Shown here: positions 30,655-41,402 of the stretch, in pieces | How the letters are laid out: each line of letters starts with the position of its first letter | Position numbering within the stretch: position 1 is the first letter of the stretch | Assembly: GCA_015350385.1 (NCBI GenBank) | Contig: WNKI01000001.1 | Coordinates: 8,155,670 to 8,208,156 of the forward strand | DNA length: 52,487 nt | From: Aculops lycopersici | Taxonomy: Eukaryota > Arthropoda > Arachnida > Trombidiformes > Eriophyidae | Reading direction: 5' to 3' | Translations under genes and position numbers: made by a program | The notes under the pieces: generated by a model | The model's input: only the letters and a program-made list of their open reading frames with translations | Told to the model about the DNA's origin: nothing | The model's database searches: none

Positions 30655-33600
30655 TTAGTTAAACTTGGGGCTTAGAACCCGAATCAATCCCAACTGACCA
30701 AGTACACCACGAGAGAACCAATTACTCAATCTCTCGCTACCTTTAACCTTAAAACCATTGTTTTGTTGTTGGTGATGATTTTGCGCCAATTGGTTGGCGG
30801 CAGTAAATCTAAGAGGCGCAGGTAAGCTAATTGGCCGAATTCTCGAACCTGAAGTTTGATGGTTCCTTAGAGATTGTTTTGGTGTCGACGATGATGACGA
30901 TTTGCCAATCAAGCTCTTGATTCGCGAATTCAGGAAGTTCTTATAACTTGCACTAAGTGGACCTTTTTGTATTCCTTGGATCGAGAAACCATTTGTCAGC
31001 GCGGCAGCAAGCAATCGCCCATCCGGCAATCTGATGAGATAACCGGGAACAGTGGCTGCCAACGGGATTGGAATCAAATCGGGCATTCGCGATAGTGCCC
31101 ACTTGTCAGCCAAATCGGTCATCATCAAATTGATTCCCCCGCTACCACCAACACCACCACCACCGCTCTCGCTGCTCGACATACCTGTTGCCGCTGTCGC
31201 CTGTGGCCTGATCAAGGCAGCAGGTAAATTTGAGAGAGAGTCGCTGGTTGCCGCCGCCGCCGTTGCTACCGTGTCCAGAGCTGAAGATTGGGGGTGATAA
31301 TAGTTAAGGCCAGTGGAAAGTGCTGAAAAGGGACTTATGTTTGTAGCAAATGAATGATAAACTTCGCCTGTACCATCACTTGAAGTATCAATCAAGTGAT
31401 TAGCAAGCAACTTCTTGTGCTGCGTCAGTGGGTCAGTCATGATATTGTTAGGTAATTGGTTAGCAAGGCGAGTATTCTTAGTGCTTAGATTCTCTATTAA
31501 ACTGGTCATCAAAGCAGGATCTTCGATTGATTTGATAGCTAGATGCTTCCTCAGATCGTCGTCTAGTTTGATATCATTGCCGAGGTTCTGTTGTTGGTGG
31601 TGGTGGTCGAGTGGTGAGTAAAGGTATTCCTCATCCAGATTACTCTCGTCGGGTATACGATCATCGAACGGGTCAATGGAACTCAAGTGAAATTTTTCAC
31701 CTGTTGGTGACTTTAGTCTGAATGGAACTCCATGTTGGGATGCAATCGCGCGGCTGGCGAAGGGCGAGCTTCCGCGATCAAACAATCCGTCATCATCAAC
31801 TCCATCTGTGGTGTAGTAGAGGGACTTTTTAAATGGATCGTCTGAAACCTGGTGACACGAAGTTGATCCATCAAGAGACATGTGATTGATCACTGGTGAT
31901 TTGATGAAATATTCTCCATTGACCAATGACAATTCAGGTAGATTAGCGAATTGAGATATCCCATTTAGTGGTCTATTGTTGTTCACGGGTACGTGGCCTG
32001 GTGCTTGATTATAATCCTTTTGCAACTTGGACACAATGTCTCTGTCACCTGCTGGACTGCTCTTCACGTTGTCGGTTTTATCCGAATTGATTGGTCTCTT
32101 TGAGCTTACAGTACTCTTGTTCATATCCCGCTTGCCCATAGACATCCGTTCGTCATGCTTGTAGTTATTAGTGCTTATTTTATCCTCGTGATGATGAGCA
32201 ACTTCCGGTCGAGTGTTCCGCAACAGGCTGTCGCCACTTGATGTCAGCTTTACTTTCTGCTTTGCTAAGCTTGATTTAACGTCTATAGCTTGAGCGATAG
32301 TAAATTTATTAGCCAAGTTTTTGTTCTGTGGCGAGTCTACAACTTTACCATTCCCTTTGGCTTTTTCTAGGCTATTTTGTATGGAAGACTCGCGGTAATG
32401 CTTGAGTTTATCGTGGAGTATCTGCCGCCTAGTTTGATCTTCATCTATGGATAAACTGAGTGGATTCGTTCTCATCGGCGATAATCGTTTCTGGGGATGA
32501 TTATCTGAGAGTAAAGCAGAATCAAAATCAACGCTATAAGGTGATAGCAACGAGAGCCGAGACTTGAGAGATAATCCCGAATCGGGTCCTCCGATAGTTT
32601 TGACAGACTTGGTTGAATCGCTTGAAGTAAATCGAGTAAGACCACCACCATTTGACTTGGCACCTGTGAGGTCCTTCTTCGATAACCTATTGACTCTAAT
32701 CCCTTGTTGACTTTCCTGGGCCATCATCTCAGCAGGAATGGGAATCAAATTTGCCATCTGACTCCTCACTGGCACTCGTAAACTTTCTCGATCGTTCAGC
32801 AGACGAGTTGTCAAGATGGGTAATTTTTTGTTGTGATCTGATGGGTGCACAGTGCTTTCTAATTGGGGTCTAGCCAAATTTGAGTGCCTAACAATAAATA
32901 AGAGATCTTCAATTTTGGTTTTAGGAGCTACATTGTGATCCAATGATATTAAGTTCGTGCTTAAACTTGTGCCATTTGGTTCCTTACTAGACGGCGGCTT
33001 TGCTGTGTCATTGAATTGAACTTGAGAGTTTTCAAAATCAACAGGTTGATGTTTCAGAAGCTTTTCCCCTTGATTCCTTATAATTTCGATCGGCCATTTT
33101 GTTGACTCTCTCGGATCGTAAGGTTCCCTCGAGTTTGGATTACTCTCGGCTGTATTCATTGTGTCGATCGGAGCGGAAGTAGTTGGCAAGGATGAGGTGG
33201 CAATATTAGTGTCTCTCGTAGGTGTTTTGTGGTTAACGTAAATTGTTGTTGGCTTAGTTGAAGTCTGTAATGTTTCCTGAGGAGTTACAAGAATCTCAAG
33301 TGGCAATATTGTTGTAAGCTCATATGAGTTTCCGTAGGGCAGATTCTGCCAGTAAAACCTGTTGCTCTCGTCATCAGTTTCCAAGGAGCTAGAGGTCGAT
33401 GTCGAGGTAGATGTTGGTGTTGATGTTCTTGGATGCGGCATAGTGGTGGTTGTAATCTTGGTAGGTTTCGATGTTATGTTGATGGTTGTTGAATTTAGTT
33501 TGTTGATTTCAGATGAAATTAATGATGAGTTGACCTGAGCTAAGTTTTGTTGCTTGTCCTGCGCAATTGTCCCATTGCTGGCAGCTATTCCTGGATCAAT

Positions 33601-33918
33601 TTGTCGATTCAACCTTTTCGACCCGTCCAATTCAGCCTCGTTGTGTGACATCATCAAGCTATCAACCATGATATCATGCAAGCTGGATTGGATATCACTT
33701 GTTACATTGGATTGTGTTAAACGTGCGGGGCCTATCTCGTGTAAGAATGATGACATTTGACTCAATTGGGCACTTAAGTCTTCCTCGTTTGCTTCTGTAC
33801 AAGTAGAAATATTAACACATATAATAAATACGGATAATAAATATAGTAAATCCATCTGGTGATGTCTTTTATGCCCTAACCTAAAATTCTTGAATATCTC
33901 ACTCGTCAATTGATACAT
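30655..33918 (-). CDS. large secreted low-complexity protein, unknown
   Basis: 1,087 aa in one exon from the ATG at 33918; an internal ATG at 33855 would place the hydrophobic core (DLLYLLSVFIICVNIS) at the N-terminus as a better signal peptide (1,066 aa). The mature chain is rich in Ser, Thr, Asn and Asp. It has a Thr/Pro/Ser mucin-like block (about residues 150-190), many N-glycosylation sequons early on, and almost no cysteine. The C-terminal part contains a Ser/Gly/Ala-rich linker, then a more ordered segment (GYLIRLPDGRLLAAALTNGF, then SASYKNFLNSRIKSLIG). No transmembrane span other than the signal. I recognise no family; an extracellular matrix or cuticle role is only a guess. The frame is intact over 3.2 kb, so it is clearly coding. 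Confidence 0.75.
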   Translation of the reverse strand: MYQLTSEIFKNFRLGHKRHHQMDLLYLLSVFIICVNISTCTEANEEDLSAQLSQMSSFLHEIGPARLTQSNVTSDIQSSLHDIMVDSLMMSHNEAELDGSKRLNRQIDPGIAASNGTIAQDKQQNLAQVNSSLISSEINKLNSTTINITSKPTKITTTTMPHPRTSTPTSTSTSTSSSLETDDESNRFYWQNLPYGNSYELTTILPLEILVTPQETLQTSTKPTTIYVNHKTPTRDTNIATSSLPTTSAPIDTMNTAESNPNSREPYDPRESTKWPIEIIRNQGEKLLKHQPVDFENSQVQFNDTAKPPSSKEPNGTSLSTNLISLDHNVAPKTKIEDLLFIVRHSNLARPQLESTVHPSDHNKKLPILTTRLLNDRESLRVPVRSQMANLIPIPAEMMAQESQQGIRVNRLSKKDLTGAKSNGGGLTRFTSSDSTKSVKTIGGPDSGLSLKSRLSLLSPYSVDFDSALLSDNHPQKRLSPMRTNPLSLSIDEDQTRRQILHDKLKHYRESSIQNSLEKAKGNGKVVDSPQNKNLANKFTIAQAIDVKSSLAKQKVKLTSSGDSLLRNTRPEVAHHHEDKISTNNYKHDERMSMGKRDMNKSTVSSKRPINSDKTDNVKSSPAGDRDIVSKLQKDYNQAPGHVPVNNNRPLNGISQFANLPELSLVNGEYFIKSPVINHMSLDGSTSCHQVSDDPFKKSLYYTTDGVDDDGLFDRGSSPFASRAIASQHGVPFRLKSPTGEKFHLSSIDPFDDRIPDESNLDEEYLYSPLDHHHQQQNLGNDIKLDDDLRKHLAIKSIEDPALMTSLIENLSTKNTRLANQLPNNIMTDPLTQHKKLLANHLIDTSSDGTGEVYHSFATNISPFSALSTGLNYYHPQSSALDTVATAAAATSDSLSNLPAALIRPQATAATGMSSSESGGGGVGGSGGINLMMTDLADKWALSRMPDLIPIPLAATVPGYLIRLPDGRLLAAALTNGFSIQGIQKGPLSASYKNFLNSRIKSLIGKSSSSSTPKQSLRNHQTSGSRIRPISLPAPLRFTAANQLAQNHHQQQNNGFKVKGSERLSNWFSRGVLGQLGLIRVLSPKFN

Positions 33919-34954
33919 TTTTATGGAATTAAAAATAAATTAAATAGAACTCTTCGCTCAAGTGACATCTAGAGAAAACGGAGTTTCACAAGATCATCTT
34001 GGGTTGATGGGAAATAGTTTGACTGTCAAAGAGATTGTTAAGAAAATCTTAACAAAATCTCAAATCTAAAGAAAGAGAACTCAATTGCGTACTCTTTCAT
34101 TTTCCAGAAATCAATTAGATGATGATAGAAAACAGGAATTAGGTTAGTCTGCCGGAGAGTCTTTGTTTGAAATGTAAACCGCAAAACAATGGTCAGTTCA
34201 ATCATTGGCGGGCTCGGCACAGAAGCTCATAAAAATCAATCAAGCCTCTGCAGTCGCACCAACCCTCCAACCTTGAAAGAGCAAACTAAGTTACTCAAGA
34301 TCAATGTCAGAGAATCTGGCTTCAAATGAAACCATAAATAAGGAGAGCACTGTCTGTCTGACTAGTGGAGACACCCTTTGTTCTATCAGGGATTAACTAG
34401 ACTAAACTTCGCCGATGATCCACTTAGGAGGTTCTTACCAGAGAGCTCACCTGCGCAAATTGTGCTTACATAGCCAATCTAACGAATCGTTGGACTTGAG
34501 TCGAATACATGACTTTTGGAGGAAAAGTGAATTCAAAGCTTGCAAGACAGCTTGCCTCGGAGATAGAGATTTGGTTTGGTTTTCGGCCGATGAAACTCGG
34601 TGTAACTGCCATAGCTTCAAATGAGGCACCAATTATGCTGCTGACAGTGAAGAAATGAGAGTTTCTCTTTTATTCATGATGTTTCTGAGGGTTCCAGAGT
34701 GTCCAGTATAAGTTATGGGCGCAACTTGTTGATGGGTAAAGGGAAAATAACCTTGCATCATATGTTCAGCTTGTTATAATCAAAAGAGAAATAAATTATT
34801 TCACATGATGGGTGTAGTGATTCGTTTGTTTGATCTAAGGATGTTGTTAGTTTCATAGCGCTTGTATATTCGGCTCTCAATGTTGAGGTATAGCTTGTAT
34901 ATATAGATAAACTATGACGATCTACTGTCAAGTGAGCGCCGGAAAACCCTTTAG
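33919..34954. other. intergenic
   Basis: About 1 kb of AT-rich DNA between the secreted orphan and the 3' end of CtBP, both minus strand. Several 60-80-codon frames without domains; nothing supported. Confidence 0.5.
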
Positions 34955-35995
34955 CTACATCATATACTGGCAGGCGTTCGATGGGAAAAATTCTTTGTTT
35001 ACACAATTTCTTAATGATTCTGGAGTGTAATTGGTGCTTAGTGCTCGTTTCACTTCCGTTGCTGCCATTTCTCTAAGTTCGGCGCAGCTTGCATCACTAT
35101 ACCAAGCCGAGTGGGGGGTTACAATCAAATTTGGCGCATCCTTCAGGGGGCTTTCAAGACTCGAAACATCAGTACTAGTAACATCCAGTGCCGCGGCTCT
35201 AATGCGCCCCTCGCGGAGCGCCATCGCTAAGGCACCTTCATCAATCAGACCACCACGGGCAGTGTTGACCAAAAACGCACCAGGTCGCATCTTCTTTAGG
35301 GTAGGATGAGATATAAGGAATTGGTTATGTTCATTTAGCGAGCAGTGCAAGGAAACGCAATCACTTTGATACAACAAGTCGGTGAGCGTGTATACTCTCG
35401 TTATGCCTAAGCCTTTCTCTACTCCATCTGCAATATATGGATCATAGAAGACAATATTGAAACCAAATGCTTTGGCCCTAAGGGCAACTGCGGTCCCAAC
35501 TCGACCTAGACCAACGATACCTAGCGTGTCACCCCTCACTCGAGCGCAACCATTGGCGCCCTCGCGAACTTGCTCTGTAGTCTCAAATTTCTTTCCCTCT
35601 TGCATGACCATATTTGCTAGCCAAAAGGTTCGCCTATACAGGTTTAATATCAAACAAAGTGTTGTATCGGCCACCTCCTCAACGCCATAGCCAGGTACAT
35701 TGCAAACAACTATACCAAGACTAGCCGCCGCTTTGATATCGACATTATCAATTCCACTACCAATTCTAACAATAACCTTGAGGGCCTTGAACTTTTCGAG
35801 ATCTGTCCTGGTGAGTTGGATAGTATGCCACATTAGCGCGCCCACCGCCTCGTCCAAAACTTTCTCATGGACTTCGGAAATGGAGGAGGCATCACAGAAG
35901 GCAACGGTTGCGACATCCTTCAATATTGGCATTTCAATTGAACAATCGCGTCCATCTAATAAAGCAACAAGCGGTTTTCCATGTGTTCCATTCAT
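34955..35995 (-). CDS. CtBP: C-terminal binding protein (transcriptional corepressor)
   Basis: 346 aa from the ATG at 35995 (MNGTHGKPLVALLDGRDC). CtBP is an NAD(H)-binding corepressor related to D-2-hydroxyacid dehydrogenases that recruits chromatin modifiers through PxDLS-bearing factors. Seen: RPLV-type start, DCSIEMPILKDVATVAFCDA, IVRIGSGIDN, NAD-binding GIVGLGRVGTAVALRAKAFGF, and DPYIADGVEK. LVNTARGGLIDE carries the catalytic Arg, and TPHSAWYSD the His. The loop that is H-E-x-E-P in other CtBPs reads T-S-T-D-V, so the catalytic Glu is Asp. The disordered C-terminal tail of long isoforms is absent. The frame is open upstream to 36064 without another ATG, and a 5' exon is present (separate entry). 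Insect-like GYGVEEVADTT supports an arthropod origin. Confidence 0.93.
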   Translation of the reverse strand: MNGTHGKPLVALLDGRDCSIEMPILKDVATVAFCDASSISEVHEKVLDEAVGALMWHTIQLTRTDLEKFKALKVIVRIGSGIDNVDIKAAASLGIVVCNVPGYGVEEVADTTLCLILNLYRRTFWLANMVMQEGKKFETTEQVREGANGCARVRGDTLGIVGLGRVGTAVALRAKAFGFNIVFYDPYIADGVEKGLGITRVYTLTDLLYQSDCVSLHCSLNEHNQFLISHPTLKKMRPGAFLVNTARGGLIDEGALAMALREGRIRAAALDVTSTDVSSLESPLKDAPNLIVTPHSAWYSDASCAELREMAATEVKRALSTNYTPESLRNCVNKEFFPSNACQYMM

Positions 35996-36005
35996 TGTGG
36001 GAAGT

Positions 36006-36171
36006 CTAGCGACTAATATGATGTTTGTTGTATTTGTATACAATGAATGAGAAATAGGTCCAACCTGTTAGTTACTATTTGTCTTGAGGCTTGCACTTGT
36101 ACTCTTGTGACAACTTAATATAGTAGGAACTTACCTGGTCCTGTTCGCTTGAATTGCTTCTTCTTGTCCAT
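36006..36171 (-). promoter_or_regulatory. CtBP 5' UTR intron with a 31-codon uORF
   Basis: A consensus donor (CCAG|GTAAGT, exon end 36135) and acceptor (TAACTAACAG|GTTGG, exon start 36064) define a 70-nt intron with a perfect branch-like TAACTAAC. The ATG at 36171 (MDKKKQFKRTGP) enters the CtBP exon out of frame and stops at 36006, eleven bases before the CtBP ATG. It would thus be an upstream ORF that could tune translation. Confidence 0.6.
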
Positions 36172-37925
36172 AACTTGGTAAAGAGTATGAAATGTACAAC
36201 TTGATTGTTCTTCGTCGATGTGAATTGGTAAAATAGTTATACTATTTTTTCTATGCTCGCTTCGCTTGACGATGATGAGTACCAAATTTGTCAAACAACT
36301 AGCCGCTAGTTGGTCACTAATAACATTATATATATATATACAATGCCTCGGTATTTATGTTGGATTAGATTATATTTGCAATTGATGGAAGCAATCAAGG
36401 ATTCTAGGTGAACCTCTTGCGGTCATGGAATAATAATTACATGATATATGTCAATAACTCGAGATTGACCATCTAATCACAACAATGTGCACTCGCAGTT
36501 GCTGGCGACGTCATTGTCGCCGGTGGCGATGGGCGCAAAATCTCGCGAACTGGCAAGCAGTAAGATAATAAAATTACACTCACATGCAATGCGTTCCTCG
36601 CATTTACCATTGTTGAGGATTGAGGTGGAAAAGTGTGTATATTAGTGCGTTCTCCTAGCTTCGATTTCTCAGTTCACGGCGCAGTATTTTCGCCATCATT
36701 GCCGGCCGTCCAGTCGCGGTTCGGGGCAACGCACTTGGTGCGTGCATTTTCCTCACTGTGATGCCGGTTTTGACCAAGAGAGAAAGATGCGCTTTTGTCA
36801 AGAGAAAGACGAGGTGGTTTAGATTTGTCTGTTTGCTAAACTCTCCTAGAGTTTTTCATATTTTCGAATTCTATGAAACTAGAATTAGATGACTTGACCA
36901 CAAATCCTAGGGGTTGTGTTGAAAGTAGCCGGATTTTGTCTGAGGAGTAGTCTGGCTATCATCATGTGGTCGTGCATTCGTCGGTTAGGAGACCAATTCA
37001 ATGAGGGTCGTCAACATCGTCCACCTCTTAAATCAGTACCTCCCATCGATGTTTCTCTTTAACCCAAGCTTGAGCTTGTCGCATAGACAATAGATACATG
37101 GACAAGTTGGCATAAGAAATATATAATGTTACCATCACTAGATCCAGCGATCCCAAGAGTCTAGTCGAATATCTCTGCCAACAGCAATGTTGCACGATGC
37201 TAAAGAGAAAATTTACAAAACGAAGAGTCATATTTTATCGGCCATTGATTACTTAGCTCGATTTGCTTTTCATTGCCTATATCTTCAATATAAAGCTGTA
37301 GATACAGCCGCCTTGTTTATTGTCGATTCAATTTAGGTGGTTCAAAGGAAGGCCACCTGTGAGCTGGTCAAGCTTGATGCAAAATCATTGTAACTAACAA
37401 GTATCTCGACTGCGTTCTAAACTACTTACATTGCGCTACCATGATGGGCTCAAGTTTATGGACCTAATCAATACATGATCATCATAGATAAAGCATCTTT
37501 GGGATAGCCAGATAAATCTAGTGCATCTAGCGCAAACTGTTGACGTACAGGTGTTTTTCTATTGTTCGGGTATTCACCGGACGATGTAATACTTTTTGGA
37601 TAGATTTTCCACATGACATTTCATCCTAATTTGAGGGAAAAATCATGTATCGTCTATCGTATACAGCTTATCAGCTGCTAAGTCCCCTGTCTGTGTCAAT
37701 CAGAAGTCGGAGTATGGATTGTAAATTACGGAGGACCATGCAAAGATAACTATTACCTAGACCTGGCAGTGGTCTAATCTTATCTCATACTGGTGGTTGT
37801 ACCGGAGTCTACATAATTCTTCCTCAGGTGTTTATAATCCTATTGGATCCCACATATCCACTGAGTGACGTGACGATACTTTTACATTGATTTTACATAA
37901 AATGATTTATTTTAAAGAATCCAAG
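36172..37925. other. divergent intergenic region
   Basis: About 1.75 kb between CtBP (minus) and the first PAN-like receptor (plus), including an AT dinucleotide tract near 36328-36342. No further gene, repeat family or RNA recognised. Confidence 0.5.
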
Positions 37926-40900
37926 ATGGCGAATTGGGCATCAATAGTTACCGTTGTGATAGTTCTATTAGAAATAACACTGAACAATGGGGTGCAATCG
38001 GATAGAGTTCCTGATCAGTTCGAGACAATGGGAAGGGTAACACTATCGTTCACCAAGGATGGCCAAAATCGCAAGAGTCAATTCGCTTTTGAGGAGGTGT
38101 ATGATGCGGTAAATAAACGATCCAGGGTTAAAATTGGGCATATTGGCCAAGATCCCAACGTCTACTATTACGTCAATGGAATAGTGAGTGTCGAGAACCA
38201 TGTTTGCAAAAATCATCAAACCAACAAGTTTCAACTGGTTCCTGAACTTTCCTGGTTTACATCCGAGGTGTTCTCTAAGTTTGATATCGAGCCTGATATT
38301 TATTACGAAATTGGACCGACGGGTATTAGAAGCCTGCTAGCCAAAATATTGGGAGGTACGGACTACAAGTTGTCGAGCACAGATATGGTCTTTAGAAATA
38401 TGCCCACTGATTTGTATAAAAAAGTCATCGTATTTGAAAAGGAGAATCTAGTTTTCTTGTCGGAGTTATATCACATGAAACCCAATGCCGAGCAAACAGG
38501 ACTGTTCGATGCATTCAAGTATCTTAACGGTGTCAAAGATAAGTTATACTTGAGGGTAACCGTAACTCCAAATGGCAAGACGCCCCTCGACTTCGACCGT
38601 GCAATGTTTACCTTTGACATTAATGACGCGAGGACATTCGACGACAATGACTTGGAGGAGATGGAATCCAAGTTGTTACTTCCAGTTGATTGCGGTACAT
38701 TCAAGGTGGAAAAGATAATTACTATGATGGAACCTCAATCTTTTTCACTAATCATGAAGCAGGCCTCAAAGAATACCGATGTTTTGGTTGCCTATGACCA
38801 CCAACATAATTACCTGCGCCGGGAGACTTTGGGTAAGAGCGTTGATGTTTGGGATATCAAAGAGGAGCTCATGTATCATCTTGACGATGGAACAACAGGG
38901 TCTTTTGGTGACATCTATGGGAAAGGGGCATTAGCAGAGGTTTGCTCTGTATTGAAGGTTGATAAGGTTTATTGTCCGTTGTTTAGACCATTCAAAAATC
39001 CGAAAGAGTCACTAGGTGTCCTTGAGTTTATTGGAGCCGATAATTTGGTATACATGGGCCAGAGTATGATGTATGGCAAGCCGGTTTACGTTTATGAATC
39101 GTTCCGTTACAACAAGTCAGCGCCTGCAATCTTTGGTTCTAAGGATGATAACATAGCTCATCCAGATCCAGCTCAGTACGTAACTAGATTCTACTTTGCC
39201 ATGGGCAAGCGTTTGCCCGGCAGCAAACCGGAACCCATCGATGGCGATAAGTTTTTACCAATTTTAATCCAGCTCTACTGGCGCAGTGTGGACACAAATG
39301 CGTTCGAATTGTTAGATGTGTTACAAATTAGTGACTTCCATTGGTCGCTGTTTGGATGGGACAAGAAACCAGGTGAGATGTTTATGGTACCTGAGTGTTT
39401 TTCTACAGAAAACGATCAACTTAGAATTGAGATGATACTCAAGTTTGACAACGTGCACGGAAGCGGAAACGTTAGCGAGGAGAATCGTGAAATCTTGGAT
39501 CACAACAAGTTTGCTCTGGAGAACTCGCTCATTGACAATATATTCACCAACTTTGATGCAAGCAAGATGCACCTCATCGACTACGAGCTCAACTTTAGAC
39601 CCCACCACGTGGAATTTAATTTTGTAATCGCGGACAGAAAGTCAGAGAAAAATGTCATCCAGTTGGGCAGAAATTATATGACCTCACCAGAGTGTTCAGA
39701 GTCGCAGGGTTGCATTGAACTGCCGGCGGCCAGGTATCACCACGACTGCGTCGCCACCGGCTCCCTTATATCCAATGTTGGCGTCGTGGCCTTCTGCGAC
39801 AACAAAGTCATTAGAGAGACCAAGTGTAGAGTTTACAAGGATTCAGCTAAGCCAAAGTATTCGAAAGCTCCCGATACCGGTAATGATGATGAAAAGTGTG
39901 AACTGTATCAATTTGATAAGGTCGATGAGCCTCCAAAGAAGGCGACAGTCAACTTCAATCAATTCAAGTCGACGTTAGACGGTTACAAGCTTGATTTTGA
40001 GGCGGCTATTCCAGGTAAGACCGAGAAGTTGAGCTTGCGCGGACATGTGGTCAGCTATGACGTTCAACGTGAGACGTTCAAAGAAACGATGCCAAACCAT
40101 AGGTTTGTCGTTGCTCGCAATAGCACCAAGGGATTCGAGGACGGTTATCTATCATTGGGAGGTACCAAGTCGATTGGAGACTGCGAGCGACTGTGCAACC
40201 TAGAGGCCGATTGCCGCTCCTTTTCCTTCTGCTCAAAATCAGAAAACGACGCTAACAAGTGTATCATCTCGAGACTTGATCTTGGTGGCAATGATATCGA
40301 GAAACTCATCTACGAGGCCAGACCAACTATTGTCGATGGTCAGCCAGAAATCACGCTAGATTTGTCCAAAGGGCAGAGTGTAAAATTTACTCAAACTTAC
40401 ACCCTGCGCAAGGAGGATGGCTGCTCCATAAATGGTCGCAACTTCTTGGGCATGTTCTCGCAAACGGACGAGTTTTTGAGGATACCAAAGGTAAAGTCCT
40501 CGCAGCTAATCACGGCACAATCTGCCGCTGATTGTGCTAGAGTAGCCGTAGCTCACGACAAGGCCACGGAAACTGAGGAGGCGAAACCCAATTCCATGTT
40601 TGCCTATTGTGCCCAAACTAACAATTGTTTGGTAGAAAAAGATAACCTGGTTGATTTGGTCAGCGAAAAAGATACAAAAACCAAGAGTAAAGACCAAGAT
40701 GATCTGGTGAGCCAGAAGGATATTGACCAAGAGATGATGTGCTCAGTGTTTCGACGAAAGTACCAGACTTATTTCCACATGTCGATTCCCGTTGTGGTCC
40801 CGGATGAATCCTGGCAACAACAACAGATCGTTTCCGGTTCCACTGTCGAGGAATGTTCTCATTCGTGTTGGATGGAGTTTGGCGAGTCCTGTCACTCGTT

Positions 40901-41402
40901 CGACTTTTGCTCCGGCCAAAATGGCTGCTTCATCAATAAGGTAGCAACAAGTGACGTCAGAACTGAGGCCAAATCTGGCTGTTTGCACTATGAGCGCGAC
41001 CTCCAATTGGACGAGATGAGACGCGAGCACATGATTGGCCGGCACCAGTTGTTGAATCCATCAACAGGTGGAGGCTTCAGCTTCGGCCAGCTTATGATGT
41101 TCTCGTTTCTGTTGCTCCCAATGGCCGGCGGCTTGTTCATAGGTATCGCAGCAAACAACCATCTAGATCGTGTTAACATCCTACCTCAGCAGCCATCTTC
41201 CAATACCGGAAGTAAGTCAACGTCAGCTTCCCGGTTTTCGGATACGTTCTCTAACTCAAATCGAGGACCAGGTATCCCGAGCTCAGTTGGTCCAGAGAGA
41301 TTCGAGAGCGAGCGCGCTGATGATAATGGCATACAAATGGAAGTCATCAAGAAGAACCATTACAGCGATGATATGGACGAGCCTCTAGCATGTGACTTTT
41401 GA
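37926..41402 (+). CDS. type I membrane protein with PAN/Apple-like modules (paralogue A)
   Basis: 1,158 aa from the ATG at 37926, chosen for its signal peptide (MANWASIVTVVIVLLEITLN); an in-frame ATG at 37902 is possible. The large ectodomain (about residues 30-690) is beta-rich and resembles arthropod proteins annotated with LolA-like repeats, recalled rather than tested. Landmarks: VPELSWF, GPTGIRSLL, YLRRETLGKSVDVWDIKEEL, DFHWSLFGWDKKPGEMF. Two Cys-rich PAN/Apple-like units follow: one with CERLCNLEADCRSFSFC, one with VEECSHSCWMEFGESCHSFDFC. A transmembrane span (LMMFSFLLLPMAGGLFIGIA) lies about 110 residues from the end; the cytoplasmic tail carries GIQMEVIKK. Single exon. The paralogue 1.3 kb downstream shares every landmark. 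Receptor or adhesion function is inferred. Confidence 0.8.
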   Translation: MANWASIVTVVIVLLEITLNNGVQSDRVPDQFETMGRVTLSFTKDGQNRKSQFAFEEVYDAVNKRSRVKIGHIGQDPNVYYYVNGIVSVENHVCKNHQTNKFQLVPELSWFTSEVFSKFDIEPDIYYEIGPTGIRSLLAKILGGTDYKLSSTDMVFRNMPTDLYKKVIVFEKENLVFLSELYHMKPNAEQTGLFDAFKYLNGVKDKLYLRVTVTPNGKTPLDFDRAMFTFDINDARTFDDNDLEEMESKLLLPVDCGTFKVEKIITMMEPQSFSLIMKQASKNTDVLVAYDHQHNYLRRETLGKSVDVWDIKEELMYHLDDGTTGSFGDIYGKGALAEVCSVLKVDKVYCPLFRPFKNPKESLGVLEFIGADNLVYMGQSMMYGKPVYVYESFRYNKSAPAIFGSKDDNIAHPDPAQYVTRFYFAMGKRLPGSKPEPIDGDKFLPILIQLYWRSVDTNAFELLDVLQISDFHWSLFGWDKKPGEMFMVPECFSTENDQLRIEMILKFDNVHGSGNVSEENREILDHNKFALENSLIDNIFTNFDASKMHLIDYELNFRPHHVEFNFVIADRKSEKNVIQLGRNYMTSPECSESQGCIELPAARYHHDCVATGSLISNVGVVAFCDNKVIRETKCRVYKDSAKPKYSKAPDTGNDDEKCELYQFDKVDEPPKKATVNFNQFKSTLDGYKLDFEAAIPGKTEKLSLRGHVVSYDVQRETFKETMPNHRFVVARNSTKGFEDGYLSLGGTKSIGDCERLCNLEADCRSFSFCSKSENDANKCIISRLDLGGNDIEKLIYEARPTIVDGQPEITLDLSKGQSVKFTQTYTLRKEDGCSINGRNFLGMFSQTDEFLRIPKVKSSQLITAQSAADCARVAVAHDKATETEEAKPNSMFAYCAQTNNCLVEKDNLVDLVSEKDTKTKSKDQDDLVSQKDIDQEMMCSVFRRKYQTYFHMSIPVVVPDESWQQQQIVSGSTVEECSHSCWMEFGESCHSFDFCSGQNGCFINKVATSDVRTEAKSGCLHYERDLQLDEMRREHMIGRHQLLNPSTGGGFSFGQLMMFSFLLLPMAGGLFIGIAANNHLDRVNILPQQPSSNTGSKSTSASRFSDTFSNSNRGPGIPSSVGPERFESERADDNGIQMEVIKKNHYSDDMDEPLACDF

